Source: Cunninghamia lanceolata (lineage: Eukaryota > Streptophyta > Pinopsida > Cupressales > Cupressaceae). Taken from it: a stretch of 64,000 nucleotides of DNA. Within the stretch, counting starts at the first letter, position 1. Every line of letters begins with the position of its first letter. The DNA is taken from positions 32,118,501 to 32,182,500 of the forward strand of contig BSBN01000213.1 of NCBI GenBank assembly GCA_027924645.1, read 5' to 3'. Position numbers and translations under genes: made by a program. Below the pieces are notes generated by a model. It was not told the DNA's origin and ran no database searches. It saw only the letters and a program-made list of their open reading frames with translations. Shown in pieces: positions 1-10,789 of the stretch.

Positions 1-341
1 AGGATAAGGGTTTAGGGTTTAGGATTTTTATGCTCAAACTTAGCCAATTGTAGGGATTTTAGACCAGAGAGCAAGGAAATTGGGGGTTCCACCAGTAGCT
101 TTGGTTGGGGACCCATGGCTAACTCAATCATGATGAGGACCATAGAATTTTGGGAAGCAGGCTAGACAAAACAAAACCTTAGAACTAAAACAACAAGAAA
201 AACAAAAAGTAAGAACAACAAACAGACTAACTAACTATGTACAATGTGCATGGAATAAATCCTCCTTTAAGAAAAGAAGGGTTTCAAAAATTGTCCATGC
301 ACTGGTAATTCCTAAAATTCATCATCAAGGCTTTGAAGAAA
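1..341 (-). pseudogene. Ty3/gypsy element H: integrase C-terminus and 3' flank
   Basis: Read on the minus strand from 341 downwards, the sequence continues the integrase frame that breaks off at 36359. It gives FLQSLDDEF, a stop, then ELPVHGQFLK, matching the C-terminal end of E2 integrase (ALDGEVLELPVHGQFLK). The remaining roughly 270 bases are non-coding 3' sequence of H; its 3' LTR is not visible and should lie off the left edge. The bases 337-341 (AGAAA) recur at 36359-36363, so this stretch and 36359 onward were contiguous before E1 inserted. Certainty is high for the join, low for details of the 3' flank. Confidence 0.8.
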
Positions 342-1782
342 TGTTGTGTGGTTACACAACATGCCCCATTTTACCTTGACAAAATAGGGACCTAACTTTT
401 TCTCACTTCTTTGGCTTGTTGTTTTCTGCTTTGGGTGGTTTGGTAAAATTAGTCATACATCTAACTGTGCAAGAGGGTGGATTTGTCACCATGATGAGGT
501 TAGTTGCCAAATTTAGTGTTTCATATTATTAACCTCATGGTTGGAAAGTGCGTAGAGTTCCAAGCAGGTTTGCTTTTTAGATCACCCCAAAATTGTCTAA
601 GGGAAGAAAGTTATGTTGAGTCAAAGTTTGGTCAAACCTGATATTCCGAGGGGGGGTCATATTTCAAACATCAGTCATCTTAGACAAGATCATCCTGATA
701 TTGTATTATCACCTGATAATCACTTAATCTATGAAGTGTGGATGTCAACTTTAAATGAAGAGTCGATATCTACCTGTCAAACAACTTTAGTTATCTTGCG
801 GGGGGGCCATATTTTTAATATCCATCATCTTATGAATATCACCCTCTTCACAAATATCACCCTATGCCAATATGACGATGACGTCATCTAAATCCAACGA
901 ATGAAGGAAGTCACTCTGATGATGATGTCATTATTCCATTCTACCTCATGGAGGTATATGTCCGTTGTCCATCGTATTCCTTAACATGACGGTGACGCCA
1001 TTAAAACATAACGATTAAACAAGGTCGCCGATACATTGACTTCACCCCGATCTTTTTCCAAGGGGGGTCATTTTATTTGCGGGGTCATATTTTGAACATC
1101 CCCTGATCTTAGTTTCATGACCCGATATACACGTGGTCAATGTTGACCACATCACCTGATTCCTTTGCATTTAGTTTTTCCACTCAAAGGCGGCGGTCAT
1201 TTTTTGAATATCACCCGATCTTTCGAAGATCACCCCCTGTTTTCTGACATTAAATGCACTTAAATGCAATAGATGGATTCCAGCCGATTACGAATACAGA
1301 TTGAACACTTGGCATCATCCATGAATTTCCTGTAGAAGATCAACATATTTAATCGAGCCAACGCATTTTTACCCTAATTTGTCCTGTTGATCTACTTTAA
1401 AGGTAAACTTTGAAGGTTATTTTCACTTACCTTGCAAAAAAATGAGAAATTACAAAGTAGAGAATTCAAACCCTCATTCAACTACCTGTTAACGGATTGG
1501 ATCCTTCAGCGTAACAGAACAAGTGATCTTTAGCGTCTGCATCCCTTTTCTGTAATCAACCATCTAACCCAGGAGGAAAGCACCATCAGGTAAGTAACTG
1601 AAAACCCTCCTATTGTTGTTTTCTGCATGTTTAGGTAGTGGAATGTGCTTTCTTGTGGTTTGGCTTTGTGAGTATGCATATCATGATGAAGTAAAGAATA
1701 ATAGATAGAAATGCATGATGTTGTATGAATGCATGTGGACGTTGTAAGGTAAGATGAACCATGTCTATTGGAGGAATCCATG

Positions 1783-4700
1783 ATGGATCTTAGAAAGAAT
1801 AGGTTTGACTCAGAGTTTCTCAAGCCTATGTTTGTTCAGCCCGAGGGGGTACAGTTTAAGTATGGCGTCATTGGTGACAATCATTGAGGAGATATGAACT
1901 TGGCAGCATGGTCAAGGAGAGTAGATCATGATAAGGATAATCCCATTCTAGATGGGGTATATGTTTTAGGAATGTGGCATGTAGCTGGCTTTCCGTATGC
2001 CATGGATACCCCAGAGCTAGTAGTGGAATGTGCCAGAAATTATAACCCTAAGACCAAGTGGGTGGAGAAACATTGAAGAATATATACAAACTTCTCAATT
2101 AAGGGCATCACTGCCACTTTTAATTTGCTAGTTGGGAAAAAGGTGGTCAGTGTAGACCTACGCAAGCTGGAAACAAAATATAATAATAAGAAGAAGAATG
2201 CAAGGAAGAGGATGTATCAATGGAGGTCAAAGAGCAGCACATACACTGCATTGGCCAAATTGCCCGTACATTTAAACAAATTTGATTTTGATGATGAGTA
2301 CCAGTATATGATTGCCCTACTGAGTAGAATGACAAGTAAACCTCATGCTGGAAATTTTGAGAACTGGATGTTTGGAATCATCCAGATGGTCCTATATGCA
2401 GATAACAGGCCATTATGGGCCAAAATCATCAGTGATGCACTGGATGAAGGAATGAGGAACCTCAGAGGCCAGACATGTTTGTTTTATATGACCTCATATG
2501 TGGTGTACTCATGTGCTTATAAGGGAACCTTTGATGCCTTGAAGACAGTGGGTAAAGCTGGTGGTGATGCAGATGATGCACACATATGGGACCACTATCC
2601 CCAGTTGCAAAGGAAAGATTACCTGCTGGACTATAAACTGGTAAATAATGCATTCTCTATTCATCTAGTCAGAGCCATGGAGGAGGACAGGACCAAAAGA
2701 CTGAGCATGGAGGCTCAGGAAGTTGTTTATAGGCATGGGGCCTGGTTTATCTAGTTTGCCACCTTCTCATACATAAGGATAGAGGGATTTGAAGGACAAC
2801 CTCTTATGCTACCAAGATACCCTACTGATGGGGTTGTCTTGATGGAATTTGTCAGACAGGTGTCTACCATAGTTGAAGCCTACAAGGAACAAAAGAAGAT
2901 ACCTCTGATGTTATTTCTAGTGTCTATGGGCTGATATATGTGCTTAGACTTAGAGCTCATAAAACATGTCATGGGAGGGCTGAAATTGATGTGCCTGCAA
3001 CCATTTCCCCTAGCCAAATCTTATGATCCTTATGGTAGGATGTAGAAAATAGTAAGAAAACTGATACATCAGAAGCATCTGGAGAATTTATGGACCGACT
3101 GTAAGGATGAAGCTGAGGTGAGAAGAAGGGAGTACCAGAGGCTCACCTTAAACCAAGTAAAGACCTTTGACTACATCTCGGTGCTAGCGCAGCTGAGGAA
3201 GGATGATGGAAAGATTATGTCCAATGAATATGAGGAAAAAAAGGTGTATAATGACACCATATCAGCCCCTGATCTTACACAGCTAGAGGATATATCCCTG
3301 GATCAGCTGACAGGTGGGGTGATATAGTTAACCCAAGCTTGGATGGATGAGGAGATAAACAGATTGAAGAAAAGGGGTGTTGCCCTTATAGTTGATGCCA
3401 AAAAGAAAAGGTAGGAAATAGATGATGATGAATATGATGATTTCCTCAGTGAAAAGAGAAAATCCAATGGGGAGAGGTTGCTTACACAAAAACAAAGAAA
3501 AGGTCCCCCTAGAGGTAAGAAAACTGAAGACGAACCGAAGGGGGTGATAATTGAATGGATTGCCATGCCAGCTACAGGTGCATCAACATCAGCTCAAACA
3601 TCCGCATCAGCTACACAACCTTTGATTGACAAACCAAAGACTAAGAGGATTTTGAGGCCAGCTATTGAAACTACAGAAGTGCAGGTAGAGGGCCAAGCCT
3701 TGCAGTAGGAAGTGGGAAAGAGCATCCCTTTGGAAGAAGAGCAGGTAAACAAGGAACCTATAGGTGATGACCTGATGGTGGTTAGTAAGAAGAGAAGGGC
3801 AATGCCATTGACGTCACCACCCAAGAAGCAAAGAACATCCATGAGGGGGGATATCAGGGCTAACCCTATTATATTGAGAGGAGCCGGTGGTGAAGCATTT
3901 AGGAAGGAACTGCAACATGATGTTTCGCTTCCCACCATAATAAAGTTCAAAACTGAGAAGGTAGAGGAACAAACAAGAGAAGTGTTCAAAGCAAGTCAGG
4001 GTGGTCCTTTTTCCTTAGATGATACCATAGACTTATCTAATGATGAAGTCATTTAAAGTGTGGCCTCTCAATGAATGGAGACTCTCGCCTCCAACACCCG
4101 TATGACTCCTCATGGGACCCCATTAGCACAGATGGTGGTGTTGGAGGAAATAAAACAAATAGAGGAAGAAGTGAAACAAAGTAGCCCAGAAAGAGAAGCC
4201 CAACAGATAGGGCTTGATAAGTTGGTTGATCAGGTGACTAGCCTTATCATTGTAGATTTAACATACAAGGGTGATGTAAGCCCTAAACATAAAGCAGGTG
4301 CACCTGATGAGATAGAAAATATTGAAGTGGCCAAGCAAGTAGAAAAAGAAAGCAATGCTCTTGATATGGGTCAACAGCAGCATGAGATACCCACAAAGCC
4401 AGAAATGGTAGAAGTTTAACATAAGGGCGAGGGTGATAAAGATATATTAGGTGCTGCTGCTGCTCAGATTTAGGAAGATCTGGGAGATGCCTCAAAAGCA
4501 AAAGTTAAATCATGTAATGAGGACCCCAAGCCACAGGATATCGGTGCATCAGGTGCAAAACAAGAAATGACCCTTGATCAGGGTGATGCACAAGGCCAAA
4601 ATACACAGACATCCACAGATGTCAATATGCCACTAGGTGAGGAAGGCAATAAAGAAGATGAAAGTCAGAAGGAGGGAGTTCAAGATTAGGTGCAGGATCA

Positions 4701-6161
4701 TAATGTGGACATTCCATAGGATCCTCCTTTGCAAAAGGCAGCCCCTCAGCAAGAAGAAATGCAACAAGATCCCCCTCATGAGGAACTCCATGAGGAAGAA
4801 ATTAAGAAAGTGCCTTCTCCACCAAGAATAGAAGCAGATACTAGAGAACAAGGCAGACGTGATGTTGACAAAGATCACCAAGTGTCTAGAGATGATGTGC
4901 CTCAATGGCTAGAAAGAGAAATAGGTATGGAACAAGGATCTAAAATCCAAGAATTTGATGTTTCAACCTTGTTCATTGAGACAATGATGAAGCCAAAGAG
5001 GAAGGCTAGATTAACATCAGTCATAAAGAGAGATCCTGCTACAGGGAGAAGGACTACACAGGTAGCACTTCCCACGTTTGAGAAAGAGGAGGGCAAGATC
5101 ACCCTAGAAGAATTCCAAATCACAACTATTGATTTGGGTTTTGCCAATGAGGACTCGGAGGGTCAAGAAGGGTTGGACATTATTGATTCTTTGACCCAAA
5201 GGATAAAGAAGGAGAAAGAGAAAAATAAAATGCATAAGGAACACATTGCTCAGTTACATTCTTACATAAAAGGGTTGATTATCCTTGATAATACACCAGT
5301 TGATCTGGCAGTCCCATTGACTGTCATATCTCAAGAAGAGGTCACCAAGTTGGACCTAAAGAAACATGAGGCCATGATCATGGAGAAATGGATGCTATCA
5401 TCCCTCACTAGAGCTAAGGATGTTTTGAGAACCTCCCTACAGAGATGGAATTCTTTAAGGAGTTTAAAGAAAAATGTAGATAAAATGCAAAATGAAATAG
5501 GAAAATGGTCATTCCAATTGGAAAAGGACCTAACTACTTTAAGTGAAATGAAGAGTGTTGATCCTCAAGTCCTAATAAGAAACCAAGTGTTGGATAATAA
5601 TACTTCCCTACTGATAAGCATATGGTATGAAGATATCAAGTTTGAATGTGATATCTTGAAGAAATGCAGTGGCAAGCTCAAGGATATAAGTGTGAGCTGC
5701 ATAGCATGATGGCGCATGAAGCAGAGATCCTTGAGGCCCTGGAAGGAAAAGTAGAGGGCAAAATTAAAAATTAGGATTCAAACTTTGCTATCAAAGCTTT
5801 GCATGATAATTTCAAGTCAGTAGCAGATGACCCCCTCACCCACCTGACGGAAGAAGTAATGAATAAAATCATGAGGATAAAAGTCAAGGTAGAAATTTAT
5901 AATGAGACTTTGAATAGCAGAAAAGGTAAGCTAGAAACACTCAAAGCTAAGTTCCAATCTCATAAGCATGCCATAACAAAATCCATAATCCAAGATGGAG
6001 GAGAGGTGAATAAAATAGTACAGGCATATGAGTACATTAGGACAATGATGAAGGTCCATATATAGGAGGATATACATGAAAGTGATAGTGATGCTGAAAG
6101 CAATGAAGATGAGGAGAATGTTGAAGAAGAAGAAAATGAAGAGGAGGAACCTAAAGAATGA
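1783..6161 (+). pseudogene. LTR-borne degraded reading frame, copy 1 (unknown protein, about 1,460 codons)
   Basis: One frame runs from an ATG at 1783 (MDLRKNRFDSEF) to a TGA at 6159-6161. It has many in-frame stops and one 1-base deletion near 5695 relative to copy 2. The first roughly 500 residues look globular, with conserved blocks such as HVAGFPYAMDTPELVVECAR and WMFGIIQMVLYADNRPLWAK. The middle (about 3330-4900) is rich in Lys, Glu, Pro and Gln. The C-terminal third is charged and probably coiled coil (SLTQRIKKEKEKNKMHKEHI), ending in an acidic tail. I see no zinc knuckle, protease, RT, integrase or transmembrane segment. I do not recognise the family; a remote relation to plant-transposon accessory domains is possible but unproven. 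It lies in U3, in sense with the element. Confidence 0.7.
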
Positions 6162-6349
6162 ATGAAGATGCATCACCAAGAAGACATATGCATAAGGTAC
6201 TCATAAACAATGAGTCATATAGATGGTTTCCAGTTGGCAACTTGTACCACGAGGAAGAGTTGACTAGGTCATAAGTTAATTGTTAACTATTGATCTTAAT
6301 TGACAAATCTTGACCATTGGTCAAATGTAACTACCTCCTCACCTTATTC

Positions 6350-6358
6350 TATAAAAGG
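6350..6358 (+). promoter_or_regulatory. TATA box of E1 5' LTR
   Basis: TATAAAAGG is conserved in the 3' LTR (23192-23200). A matching TATAAAAAG lies in the related solo LTR (41256-41264), in each case about 0.95-1.1 kb before the LTR end. It marks the U3/R border, so the long reading frame lies upstream, in U3. Inferred from sequence only. Confidence 0.65.
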
Positions 6359-7305
6359 TGTAGGGGTGCAATATTTTAGAGATTCAAAACTTAATTGAAA
6401 TTTGATTGCTGAAAATTTTAGGACTCATTTCAAAGTTGTTGTAAATGTACATGTTATGCATACTGAATGAAAGAGAAGACATTTTGATTACAAATCATCA
6501 TAAATCTTGAGTAATCTATGTTTGAAATCTGGATACATGCATTGATTAGCTACGTCCCTTGGAGTGCTTTTCAGTCTGCATGTGTTGTTTTCATTCCTAA
6601 TCCCTTTGAAGTCAACATCAACCATATCTAGCTATGGAATATCCTGGTGACCTATGGTTTGATTCCTTCTCCTCATGAATGTATCTTGTATGTATGTGAT
6701 TCAATGACTAAAGATTCACTAAAATTAGAAGCATTCTTTTAAAACTTCTTTCAATTTCATAATAGATCATCTCCATAATTACAAATAACAGAGAATCAAA
6801 AGCAAATAACATGAAATATGCAGATATACCATAGATAATTGAAAATATAGAGCATATTTAGAGTAAAAGCATGTCAAATTGACAAATTTGATGTAAATTC
6901 AAACAAATATCCATGAAATACATGTAAATATCCACTTATAGACACATCATGAGAATAAATATACAGTGTAGAAGAAAGAACAAGTTCATAGTGATCAATG
7001 ATCAGAAGAATTGATCAAACTTGCAAATATCTCAGCTATCTTTGGAAATAAAGTAGAATTAACCTCTCTGTGGAGTGAATTTATAGGATACAGTTCAATC
7101 ATGATCATCTAGACAAATGTAAGACCCCTTGAAATGGAAAACAACATGTCACATCAACCTCTAAGTAACTTCAGATGATCATGACCTAATCAATAGAGAC
7201 TTGGAGTCATCAACTTATTCTAAGCTGATCGTACTTTACAAGATAATAAGGGTTTGTTGTACAAATTTTTATGCATGTTTCTATGACTAACAATCATCAT
7301 CAACA

Positions 7306-7745
7306 TAAATTGGCTCTAGAAGGAGGGCTCATCCATAGATTTGTTCGATTTGATGACAGAGACAGAAGGGTAATACTCATGCAGCTTTGTATTTCAAGTC
7401 ATATGCAAAGATTTGTTGTTTTGAGTCTGTGTATGCTTATCCATTGCAAAGTTTTCAAAATTGAGCGTAAGTATTTCAAGCTTTGCGGTTGATCACTGTG
7501 ATACTCAAAAGATAAACTCTATTTCAAGTCTTTTTTCTAAAGCTTTGAGGTAATTTGCTTAAGAGACTTGATATCCAGTTGCTTGTGTCCCAAAGCCTCA
7601 TACCACCTCGTATTTGCATCATTTCTACAAATATTACATAAATATCTAGTTAGTTTTAGATTCTAGTCATAAATTCATCCTTTTCTAGAGTGTTTTAGCT
7701 GATATTTATAGTGAACAAGCCAAATTTCCTTAAATTCAAGAAATC
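7306..7745 (+). other. E1 primer-binding site and untranslated leader
   Basis: Five bases after the LTR, TGGCTCTAGAAGGAGGGCTC (7311-7330) occupies the primer-binding position. Its complement has the layout of a tRNA 3' end (CCA, 7-base acceptor strand, T-stem), but I could not name the tRNA. The rest of the leader holds no long ORF and no other feature I can support. Confidence 0.6.
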
Positions 7746-9211
7746 CTGGCTCTTAGGCCAAATACCAGGTCTAGATCCAGTGGACTCTTTGAAGAATTGC
7801 TTATCTAGGGATTCAGAGCTAGAATAGTAGATATTCATCATTCTCCTAGTTCTAGTGCATCAGGAGCTTCACCAGAACACACTCTAGTAACTCCTATCGG
7901 GTTGCAAACACCTATAGGACCACCTGTCACCTCTCAAGTCCAACCTCCACCAGTCATAATGTCATTCTTTACTGCAAAGTCACCTTTGACTTTCACTGCA
8001 TATCATCCTTTACCCAAAAATCTTGATAAGATTTGTCCTAAATATCATCCATATCAGGATGCTGATGATCACATTAGAACATCAAGGAAGCCTGTCATAG
8101 GGATAGAATTGAACATTAGGATGTGGTATGCATGTTATTTCCATTTTCCTTAGGGGAAGAGGCATATAACTGGTATATCAGTCTTGGCCAAGGTTCAGTT
8201 GGTTCATGGGCTACCTTGTAGAAAGCCTTTAAGGATAGATTCAAAATACCTATAGATCCTTCAATGAATTATCATATGTTTGCCACAATCAAGAGATTTG
8301 AAGGAGAACCTATTGCCAATTTCAATGAAAGATTCCAAAAGATGCTCTCAAAGCTAGTTGCTCCCTATACTGTAACAGATGAAGCTGCTAGGAGCATATA
8401 CTACTTAGCCTTAGATCCCTTGACTTCTATGTTTATTAGGAGAACACATCCTAGTGTCACAACCTTGGCAGGAGCTTTTGAAGAAGGTGTCAAAGTTAGT
8501 CAATAGTTGATTCCTGCTCCAACACCTAATATTGCATTTCCTACACTTCTTGCTTATCCTACATATCTTGCTCAGCAACAAACCAATGGAGCCATGATAC
8601 CTCCAGCTATAATGCCAAGCCCTTTACAGATACCTTCACTCAGTATCATGGCAGCTCCAAATGGAAATGGTCAAATATTACAACATCTAGGACATACACA
8701 GGTACCTCAGGTTGTGGAACAGTCTAATAACAATAACAATGGCTCTTCCTTATTTAAGCCTTAAACAGAGAATGTAGTAGCCAAAGTCCAGGAAGAAAAG
8801 GAAGAAATTAAAGAGATATCAGCACAATTGAAGAAACTCTCCACTGAGATCACTCATTTGAGGAGTTAGAATTTCTATTCTCAACCAAATCAAAATAGAG
8901 GATATGCCAATGATAGATCTAATTATCCTGATAGGGGATATAATAACAATTATAATAACAACAATGGTAACAATAATCCTGCTAGACAACCTAGAATGTG
9001 GAACACTAGGCCAAATAATGGTTCTTTGCCATCACCCTTAGATAATCAACCTCCTCGTGAACCTAAGCAGACGACTAGAGTGAACCTGGTAGAGGTAACT
9101 CTTACAAACTGGTGTAGGATACATAATACCAATGCTCATGCAGAGCTGGATTGCCCTCAGTTTAGGATAGCCACTAGTATATTCCAAACTAAATATCTAA
9201 TATTGTAGGTA
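7746..9211 (+). pseudogene. E1 gag (degraded)
   Basis: The N-terminal part (RSSGLFEELLI, 7767-7802) resembles the start of E2 gag (NPLFEEL). A frameshift near 8150 leads to the retrotransposon gag core: EEAYNWYISLGQGSVGSW, a stop, then KAFKDRFKIPIDPS and FNERFQKMLSKLVAPYTVTD (about 8155-8500). A Pro/Gln/Asn-rich stretch with runs of Asn follows (8740-9060). It ends in a CHHC knuckle-like motif WCRIHNTNAHAELDC (about 9111-9155), the variant seen in Tat gag proteins rather than the classic CCHC. Stops at 8504, 8762, 8867 and 9206 break it. Structural capsid/nucleocapsid protein of the element; not functional here. Confidence 0.75.
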
Positions 9212-10489
9212 ATCCACCTTGTGTCGAAGGAAATGAAATTGTCCCGTGGATATGATTCTGCTCTAGTACTAGAAAGTTTCTTCAATCATCCTCATCAGCA
9301 GACAATGTCACCTCATTAGAATTATACCATAGCATGTGAAGAGTCATCCATGGATTTTGAAACTAATTATGTTTTTCCATTTGAAGATGAAAATGAGCCA
9401 TTAGTTGAACATGAAGAAGTACATGCTTATCAACAGCAGTATCAAGGTAGACATAACTACAACTTGAGGAATAACTCCAATCGACCTGCTAGTCCTTTGA
9501 CTACATCCTTGCCTCCAAATAATTTCAACACTCTTCCTGATCCTAAGGCAAGCAATAACCCTAGATTTCCTAAAGTTAATGCTTAGTACTTAGCACCACA
9601 AAATACAGTACCAAAAGCTGGTAATCGACCCCCTGAGTCTGATAAATTGGTCACATATTTAGCAGATGAAATGGAAAAGATCAAGAACAGTTTGTCATTG
9701 TCAGAACTACTCAAAAACCTAGCTATCAAAAAAGCCTTCATGAAATCCTTAGATTATCCTGCTCTAAAAGAGGATAATCGCACGTCGAGTCAGACTGGGA
9801 ATAAAGATCATGCTGTTAGGGATGTTAATGTTAAACACAAAACTTCAGCCACTGTTCAAGCTGCAGAGACTTCACACATGACTCTTTATAGAGATAAAAC
9901 TGAGTCACCTCCTTTTCTCCTTACCATAAGGATGTTCAGTAAGAATTTGCATAATTGCTTAGTAGATTCAAGAGCATCTACTAATGTAATGCCCATGTCC
10001 ATATGTAATGCCTTAGGGTTACATCTTGCTAAGTCCCTAAAGAAAGTAACACAATTAGATAAAATAGAGGTGAGTGTAGTAGGAGAACTAGCTCACATCC
10101 ATATGCAGTTAGCATCAGATCCAAGAATCCAATACTACATTGATATTCAGGTAGTGGATATACCTAATACCTATGGGATGCTGCTCATCAGGGATTGGTG
10201 AAAAACACTCAATGGATACATGTCCATTGATTTTAGTCACATGTAGTTATCTTGGAAAGGAATACCTAACCAAATAAGGATAGATGCTAAACCTTGCATG
10301 AAACATATGATCATTGAATACAATAAAACCAATGAGATCATGTATGTAGATGTTAAACCCAAAGTATATTCCATCAGACCCCAAACCATCAAGATAGAGG
10401 AGATGCTCATGTATGATGTTCATGTTCATGATGATAATCTTTAGGATGATAGGATAATTTTAGAATCTGATTGTAACTCTGAAAATGAG
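9212..10489 (+). pseudogene. E1 gag-pol linker and aspartic protease (degraded)
   Basis: Downstream of gag the same frame continues with an acidic linker and a YNLRNNSNR segment; E2 has a matching YNLRGK. The protease follows at about 9880-10200: LVDSRASTNVMPMSICNAL, with the second half VVDIPNTYGMLLIRDW. The catalytic triplet reads Asp-Ser-Arg instead of Asp-Ser-Gly, so it is presumably inactive even apart from stops at 9584 and 10199. It would process the Gag-Pol polyprotein. About 240 further codons (to 10443) have no recognised domain. Confidence 0.75.
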
Positions 10490-10780
10490 ATAGAAGTAGA
10501 TCACTTCAAGAATTTTGAGATGCACTTGTCCAAAGAAGTGCAACATTGTAGATGTCTGTTCATAATGTTCTAATTGAAGGATGGTGCAGGTTACATGATG
10601 AGGCACATTCTGAAAAGACCTGTGATGCTTGCTTAGATATGATAAAAGTAGAACAAGCATGCAGTGAGGCATCACCATCATCATCTGAGGTAAATTCTAT
10701 AGATAGTGATAGTGATACTAATCTTTGTGATGTAGAGCCACGCAGCAAAAGCTCACAAACGGGATGGAAAAACCATTAAT
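10490..10780 (+). pseudogene. E1 pol: first WCRLH finger-like module
   Basis: An acidic lead-in (LESDCNSENEIE) and, after a frameshift near 10550, VLIEGWCRLHDEAHSEKTC followed by DACL form a Trp-Cys-x2-His-x3-His-x4-Cys-x2-Cys pattern that could bind zinc. A diverged copy lies at 12500-12720. The module sits between protease and RNase H, where E2 has only a short linker. A solo LTR interrupts the region at 10790. Function unknown. Confidence 0.5.
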
Positions 10781-10789
10781 CCACTATCA

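Larger units (their letters stand above)
342..7305 (+). repeat. 5' LTR of E1 (about 6.96 kb)
   Basis: This segment starts TGTTGTGTGGTTACACAAC and ends ATCATCATCAACA. The same sequence recurs at 17173-23397 plus 35611-36358, which defines it as an LTR. U3 is about 6 kb and has three parts: a promoter-like region (342 to about 1500) with GGGGGGTCATATTT and ATATCACC-type motifs and one TGACGTCA (879-886); the degraded 1,460-codon frame (1783-6161); and a TATA box at 6350. R and U5 occupy about the last 930 bases and hold no ORF. A solo LTR at 39004-42219 shares both ends but not the ORF-bearing middle. Confidence 0.88.

Noticed and set aside
8..24. Plant telomere-like GGGTTTAGGGTTTAGG at the left edge
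   Set aside because: Only about two units and within the 3' flank of element H; too short for a telomeric or interstitial array.
1530..1823. 97-codon minus-strand ORF in the E1 LTR, with a similar one at 18468-18668
   Set aside because: Antisense of the region before the LTR frame, shortened in the second copy and without recognisable features.
7271..7492. 73-codon ORF spanning the E1 LTR/PBS border
   Set aside because: Crosses the LTR end and PBS and resembles no protein; leader sequence.
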